Assembly (NCBI GenBank): GCA_003008705.1
Contig: PDUO01000018.1
Coordinates: 460,630-524,629 of the forward strand
Reading direction: 5' to 3'
DNA length: 64,000 bases
Source of the DNA: Pezicula radicicola
Taxonomy: Eukaryota; Ascomycota; Leotiomycetes; Helotiales; Dermateaceae
The translations under genes and the position numbers were made by a program. A model generated the notes under the pieces. The model saw nothing but the letters and a program-made list of their open reading frames with translations, was not told the DNA's origin and ran no database searches. Shown one piece after another: positions 57,856 through 64,000 of this stretch. The first letter of the stretch is position 1; each line of letters starts with the position of its first letter.

Positions 57856-60800
57856 AAAGAAGCCACTGGGAGGGATTTAATGAGGATTTAATGATCTATA
57901 TATATGTATGGGTTTGACTATTTTCACGGAGTTACACAAAGGAGGCGCAAGTTTATATACAGGATGGGTTTTGGGTGGCTCATTCTTAAGCTCTGTCATT
58001 CACGATATCCCAACTTTCATGTATTGTTTCGATATTGGGCTTGCCTGTATAGATGGGTTTTCTACAGGCGCTACCAGCTTCTCAGCTGTTAGCAAAGGCG
58101 TTCTGGACGTGGGGTTGGGTTTGGATTTATTTAGTGCAGGAGCATATGATCGAAAAAGTAGCTGAACTCGAAAACAAGAACTCCTATTCTTTGATGACAT
58201 ATTTGATATTCCACCTATATTTCCTGAAGTGATTTGCGCGCAATGCCTTTATTCTTCTAGCAGTCCATGTATCGCTGACGTTGAGCCTCGGTCTTTACAA
58301 AATATGTCAACAACATGGAACGTCACCACTGCGTGCACTCTATCACGAACCACAAGCAAAGCCCGCAAGCCTCGAATGAAGGGCTGCAAGTTGTTCGAAT
58401 AACCTGTCATGTACCGAACTTGTTCTAATCCCTACGTATCATACATCATGGCCTAGAAAGATTACGATTCACAAAGATTACAACATCCAATTCCATGCCT
58501 TACATCATCAACCAACTAGAAAATTTGTGAATTTTCTGCCTCTTTGAATTTCAAATCCCCTTTGTCAACGTCCAAAACAGATTACTGTACAAAGTATTAG
58601 CAAATTGAGTAAGTACGTGGTCTAGGGTCTTCTGATCACCTGCTAGCAACCAACCCCTCCACTGATGTCCGACCCTCCACACCTTACCAGGGGTAGACCA
58701 CATCACCAAAAACCGCAGCTGTACCACACCCCTGGAACTCACACTAGGATAAAAAGTATCTGCAAAACCGGCACTGCTGTACCGTTCCGGAGACCGAAAA
58801 TCCACGAAAAAGTCCCTCGACGTCGCTTGCACTATCCAATACTGAAAGGAATGCAGTATCGAATCTTCGATCCCATCTGCCAATTCTTCCATTCTTCCAT
58901 TATTGACCCCTGGTTTACTCCGTACTCAATCTCTTTAAATCCCGCATACATCTACCGTTTTTCGGAGGTACGGCTATACGGTACCTTTTTGTTTCCATTT
59001 TGTTTCTCATTATGCCAAAGCGAGACGCATCATCTGTCATCTGTTCTTATTTTCGGTTCCGAAAATGATGCTACGTTCAACTCAGCCTTACTGTATTTGG
59101 CACTATAGTACAGATTTATGTATGCTTTCAATGCCGTTTTATCCCTCAGATATCTGTACAGTATCGAAAAGGGAAGTGCGTACAGCTGTTTCGCCTATTT
59201 TACATGGCAGGCAGGTATATAGATATGAATATCAATGCAGAAAATCGAGTCGGAGGTTAGAGAAAGTTCTCCATGGCATTCCCATGGAGCGAAACGGGAA
59301 ACATTCTGCTTCCGATTTTCTTTCGTTGGAGACGGAAAATTTCTTCTCTATGAGACAATGACGTTCGATATCTAGATTACCCTTGATGGTTAAATTATTT
59401 TCGGTGTCTGGATTTCCTATGCCATGGACTCTCCGCACTTTGTGGAGATGCTGATGATGCTGCTACAACCAGCTGAAAGCTTGATCTGATAGAAAACAAG
59501 GTGAGCACGTGTGGAAGTACATGGGGGGTCTTCAGCGCGCTTTAGCTTTTGTCCTTTGTCCGTCGGGTCGGATGAATCATCTCGGAGGGTTCTTAGAGTC
59601 TCTCTCCGCGCCAACGAGCGAGAGACCGAATGTCCGAGTTGTGCATACGAATACAAAGGCTAAAAGGGGGAACGGTTATTGTGGAGTTAGCGGATTAGTT
59701 CTCCCGCCGGTGCTTATTATTGCACAACATGTACATTCGAAGTACAGAGGTACCTTCAAAATAAAATTATTTGATTCTGCATAAACATGTTTGTACTGTT
59801 ATTTAATATGTGGGTTCTACATTGTTTGATGTATACAATCGTTCCATTAAAAGTAGCAATGCTACTCGTACTTCGTACTGCCAAATAAAAGCATCTGATA
59901 TAACGATAACGAAAACGAAAGCTGGCATTTCACAATTGGCCGACCCTCTTTAGTACATTAGCGGTGTGCCTTCTCTAACATTGAGATGCAGAAAACTACT
60001 CCATACTCCATACTCCACGAAAGTAAAAGATAAGATGATGCATTTTCTTTGCGTCGTTCAATTCTAGGTCCTCCGAGTATTCTACGGAGTAGTCGAGTAC
60101 GAGTTACCGAATCTGGAAAGGTCGTACGACCATGCACCAGATGCATGGCTTAGAAAAAGTGGCTGACTAGCGCAAGGACAACTGTATGCGGCGCGGCTTC
60201 GTACGAACTTGCGCGAATTGTTTACTTTATTTAATTGGATATTTTCCCCCATTGTTTTCTCTTCTCAAAAGATAAGAGATTGGTTCGTTAGTGATAATTT
60301 TCCGTGAACTTAATAATTGTTGAGGTGTTGCCATGTTTGACTGGTCTGTTCATTATCTTCTAAGTTGGCATAAGCCCAGCCACTTGTTGGTGTTTTTTTT
60401 TGAAGCGCCGAGAGCGATTTGAAGAGGTGAAGATGACTCAAGGAGTTCTGTTTCTTTGTCGTGCGTTGCAGCAGGCAGCAAAGATATTGCAGCATGCAGA
60501 AGCACTAAGTAAGCGACGAATTAGAGATGGTAGGAAGGTAATATAGCTTCTAGAGTATTACACGCCGTGTGGGGTCCTCCACGTTGAAGCGCCCGCATGA
60601 TCTCACACACCATACAGTAGCGGTGGCGAGTCAAATACTCCTGTATCAAAGTTATTAATTGACAGCTCTGAAAACCAATACTGTAGGGCCGGAAGCAGTT
60701 CCGGGCCATGAGGTTTTGAGATGGAAACCAATGATAGTTGAGATTTGTCTGTATAAGGCAGCTTTTCGCGCACGTTGCATTTGTCGACATGCTTCGATTG

Positions 60801-63227
60801 CTGTTTACAGTAAGTGCGGTAGGAAGTACATACTCTAAATGGCTAAGAAACATCTTATCTACCTGTATCACTAGCCACAATGGGGGGAAATGCCAATCCG
60901 GAGGCTGGGGTTAGAAAGTCTAAACTTTAGCTCACATCGTCTAGCCGACGCTAGCCCTCCTTCCCGTCTGAGAATGCCGACTTAACACAATCAACACACT
61001 TTTAAAAGTGGTTACTTTCATCAATCGACGTATGTTCAAAGTGACTGATTAAAAGTGGTGTGAAAAGACAGAGTTTCAAGAATAGTGGGCCTTCAAAAAC
61101 TGCATATTGTGGCGTAAGCCTCTCAGAACACCCAAAGTTTCTAAACCATGCTTCGATTTTTTAGCTTAGAGACGAAAATTATTTGCATTTTGATAAGACG
61201 TTTAACTCGTGACAAATAGTACTAGCGGCCAAGGACAGATTGCATCACCAGCTTATTTCACGTGAAACGAACTCTCTAATAGCTTTACTAATTTAGCGGC
61301 TATCACTTTTTGTTCTAGAATATGCAACAGTCAACATGTATACTAAGCTCTAGCTGCAGTACGGCCGTACACATCAACTTTAATCTTCGTACGCCGGTTC
61401 TTGAAGCACCATAAATATGCGCCACAAGAAGGTCTATGACAAGCGGGCTGCTAGAAGCTGCAGAAGTGGTTGGAGAAGTGCTTACTCAGCTACAGCCACA
61501 AGTCATATCTGCAATTATAAATTACTGCACCAGAAGCCACATCAAAAGCTAAGCTTTCTAACGGCTATCGATCAAATCAACAACTTGATTCCAAAACACT
61601 ATTACTAATAGAACCGCCACGAATTTACAAAGGTAGGAAGATAAGCGACCTGCGTAAGGGTGACAAACTAACTTTATAGCTAAATGTAAGCACGAAGTTT
61701 GTGGCGAATGTACAGAGAAAGATTTTCATAGTGCTATCTATAAGATATAAATTAAGAGTAAGGCAACAAGCAAGATTAAAGTGCTGATATCAGAAGAGAG
61801 ACTTTCCCCGGAATGTGGATTTACGTTATGTTCCCCAATTTTCTTCGTTCGTATGGATCAGTTCAAACTGTCAGCTGAGCTCAGCAGCCACTATTAACTA
61901 AGTCGATAATGGAAATAACAGCAACCGAGGACGCTTCTCTGTATGGTTCATTACTGTACCATGACAATTCGTTGAAGTAGGATCTATTGGTTACCGACGA
62001 GTTTATAATTTGCTTTCGCTAATCTATATATCCGTTCCTGAATTCTTGATGAGACATTCAGGCACAATCATAAAGGTGTGTAGTAACTCACTTGTTTCAT
62101 TTATTTTACGTAAGTTACATGACTCGAATAGCTCATTGTAAAGAGATAACTCTTGAATAACTTACTCGAGTAAAGTAAGCTAACACTTCGAACTATCCAG
62201 CAAGGGATTCATGAGATTACGCGATCTATAAGTTCATCGGCATAGATTAGCAGAAAATCATTGAAGCTCCGGGCAGTGAGACATTGCTGATAAAATTCTT
62301 TTCCCCTCTAGTCTCGAGCAGCTGATCACTTCTCCAAGACTTCATCCTCTAGTAGAATTCTCGGTGTAAACATTGCCAACGCTTGGAAGCCAAAAGGAAA
62401 CAAAGGGCCCCACAATCAAGTCACGAAACAAAGGGTCTATAGTTCTCAAATATAGCGAAGCGTTTAACTTCTTTCGGGCTTTTGAAAATTTGTATCAGTA
62501 GTAGAGGAATGATGCGTCACCAGACACCGTATCAAATAATTCAACGGTTCCGTATTTCTCTTTCACGTTAGTTTACACCAACAAACACCGGAGAACCATC
62601 GGCTCTAGCGCCAAGATACTGTATGATACATCAAGTCCGAAAGCAAACCCCGAAAACAAAGTCCGAAAAGTGGATAGAAATGACTTCGCCTAAATTAAAG
62701 TTTTAGCCTCGAAGCAGGTTGATCTTTCTTCCCTCGAATATTGGCCAACGCTTGGGCTATAGGGACGTGCAATAAGGTATTTATCAAATAGAGTGGTTCC
62801 GGCTAATAAACTTCCTATATTTGTTTCTAAGACGCATTAGGCGATTGTAGATATGCAGAGTGACAAACTGCTTAAATGGCTAATATTCGAGGGAAGGTAT
62901 AAGCGTATATCCACAGGAAATCTTGGTATATTTCACTAATACTCCGTTATTCTTTGGAATGAGATGGTCATCAAGAAATAACGTGGCATATAGTTTCTTA
63001 AGTGGGATATGCAGAAGAACAGAGTTTTTTTCCCCCTAATGCAGGCAATCATTATTTCATTTAAGGTTTTCTATCCCATAGCCCGCCAAAGCGCCAGAAC
63101 TCGCTTAAGTAACATGGGTTTATTAGCCAATCAGATCGCATATATCACTGAATTCAGGTAGAAAATGGGCTTTCAACATCTATTATAGCTCCCTTTCTCT
63201 ATGGTACCACTCAAAACAATCTCCATT
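57856..63227. other. Gene-poor region
   Basis: No supported gene is seen in 5.4 kb. Open frames at 58665-59108, 60521-60880 (minus) and 61417-61608 lack recognisable features. Small palindromes occur at 59049-59066 (ATTTTCGGTTCCGAAAAT) and 59269-59289. From about 61 kb the sequence becomes AT-rich and holds a degenerate AACTCACTT-type repeat near 62080-62180. Confidence 0.4.
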
Positions 63228-64000
63228 CTAGCAAAGGGGGGCTTGGTATACCTTGCAACCAAATCTTGTAGCTTTTGGGCGTAGTTTTCCTCTTGAATTA
63301 CCTGAAATCTCCCCTAAAACTGGAGTCTGTTTAGGCACCCTCCGAACACCCCTTTCCTTATAAGCATAACAATCTCTCTTACTTCCAAAAGCCTTAATAC
63401 AATGGAGCTGATTTAGCTCTATAAATGTAGGCCCAATTGGATATGATTTACGTTTCCTAGGTTGCTGAGCAGCCTTTGTAAATAGAGCCATATATAAGGC
63501 TATTCTAAAGTCCTTTTGAGAGGTAAATTTAAGGCTATTATCAACCTTTGAATGGAAGGAAAGAAGATAGGAGTTAACTAGTACTATATTGAATAAGAAG
63601 TACTATATAGTATACCAACCTCCCTTCCTAATCTACCTATTACCAGCGTTATAGGATCTTAATTGGTCTACCCTATCCATATAGCCCATATTATGATTAT
63701 ATAGGTAGTCGAACTCTGGGTACTCCAATTCTTTTGTAGGCTGATCTCCAAAAGGAACTCTCGAAGTCTTTGTAGCTGATGAAGTTTCAGAAGGGCGCTT
63801 GCGGATAGTTGTAACTATTCCCTTTCCATCATTAATTGTAGACTGAAATAGGACAAGAGCATTGTCTTTCCAGGCCATATAATTGACTTCATTGTCTTCA
63901 GAAGGTGCTACCCAAAGGGTATTCCAGGGGATAGTATCTTTTCTTGTATCCTTCTTCTTCTTTTCAATAAAATCCTTCAAAATACCAGAGCCTCCTCGGC
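63228..64000 (-). pseudogene. PiggyBac-type transposase, 3' part, interrupted by stop codons
   Basis: One minus-strand frame runs from the window edge to a stop at 63228. It contains the piggyBac landmark YNHNMGYMDRVDQLRSYNAG, a stretch near LLSFHSKVDNSLKF, and a C-terminal Cys-rich tail (HCIKAFGSKRDCYAYKERGV and a final CKVYQAPLC) resembling the DNA-binding finger of these enzymes. Two in-frame TAG codons follow YNAGNR (about 63633 and 63600), after which the same frame stays homologous-looking. This pattern fits point mutation rather than an intron. The 5' end lies beyond the window, and terminal repeats were not identified. Confidence 0.8.

Noticed and set aside
60521..60880. 119-codon minus-strand ORF as a gene
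   Set aside because: It has no recognised domain, signal peptide or conserved pattern, and its amino-acid composition is not distinctive.
1..64000. CRISPR array, prokaryotic operon or plasmid features
   Set aside because: The genes have spliceosomal introns and eukaryotic families throughout; no regular spacer-repeat array is present.

Overview
This window looks like nuclear DNA of a filamentous ascomycete. Genes carry short introns (mostly 50-75 nt) with GTAAGT-like donors and CTAAC/CTAAT-type branch sites. The gene content is typical of Pezizomycotina, possibly Leotiomycetes-like: two Zn2Cys6 regulators, Mcm21/CENP-O, Atg29, Gpi2, Yae1, a CFEM protein, a long N-terminal-extension annexin, and a chitin-binding copper radical oxidase. 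Gene islands of ordinary composition alternate with very AT-rich blocks that have no ORFs and contain decayed repeats, as expected where repeat-induced point mutation has acted. The species assignment is inference.

Layout. 1.8-5.2 kb: large Zn2Cys6 transcription factor. 5.8-7.8 kb (minus): acetyl-CoA transporter, divergent from a CENP-O/Mcm21 gene (8.3-9.2 kb). 11.3-12.6 kb: secreted nucleoside-hydrolase-like protein. 13.0-13.8 kb: WW-domain protein. 13.8-17.5 kb: AT-rich DNA with an 18-bp tandem array, tRNA-Ser(AGA), and an inverted pair of identical tRNA-Pro(AGG) genes, one of which carries a 52-bp GT...AG insertion. 17.8-19.3 kb: ATG29. 19.9-21.4 kb: FAD monooxygenase. 22.1-22.7 kb: small one-pass membrane protein. 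22.7-25.0 kb: AT-rich repeats. 25.1-27.4 kb (minus): annexin. 28-30.4 kb: AT-rich. 30.5-31.3 kb (minus): CFEM GPI-type protein. 33.2 kb (minus): a slightly decayed tRNA-Gly(CCC). 33.5-34.4 kb: YAE1. 36.0-39.3 kb: four CBM18 modules fused to a glyoxal/galactose-oxidase domain, with an apparently damaged splice donor. 40.2-41.2 kb (minus): secreted one-pass membrane protein of unknown function. 44.6-46.2 kb: GPI2. 46.2-50.7 kb: strongly AT-rich repeat block. 50.7-56.5 kb: gene-free DNA of ordinary composition with a (TC)38 tract. 56.5-57.9 kb: second Zn2Cys6 regulator. 57.9-63.2 kb: gene-poor. 63.2-64.0 kb (minus): 3' part of a broken piggyBac transposase that runs off the window.

The genes do not form an obvious cluster. 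They are mostly housekeeping functions (kinetochore, autophagy, GPI anchoring, Fe-S export adaptor, acetyl-CoA import) plus a few secreted or cell-surface proteins. The most unusual observation is the tRNA-Pro copy interrupted between positions 9 and 10 by a sequence with the donor, branch-site and acceptor signals of a spliceosomal intron. The uninterrupted copy about 300 bp away makes the insertion boundaries exact. All exon joins were derived by hand from reading frames, splice consensus and family sequence patterns; total lengths are divisible by three for each spliced model.
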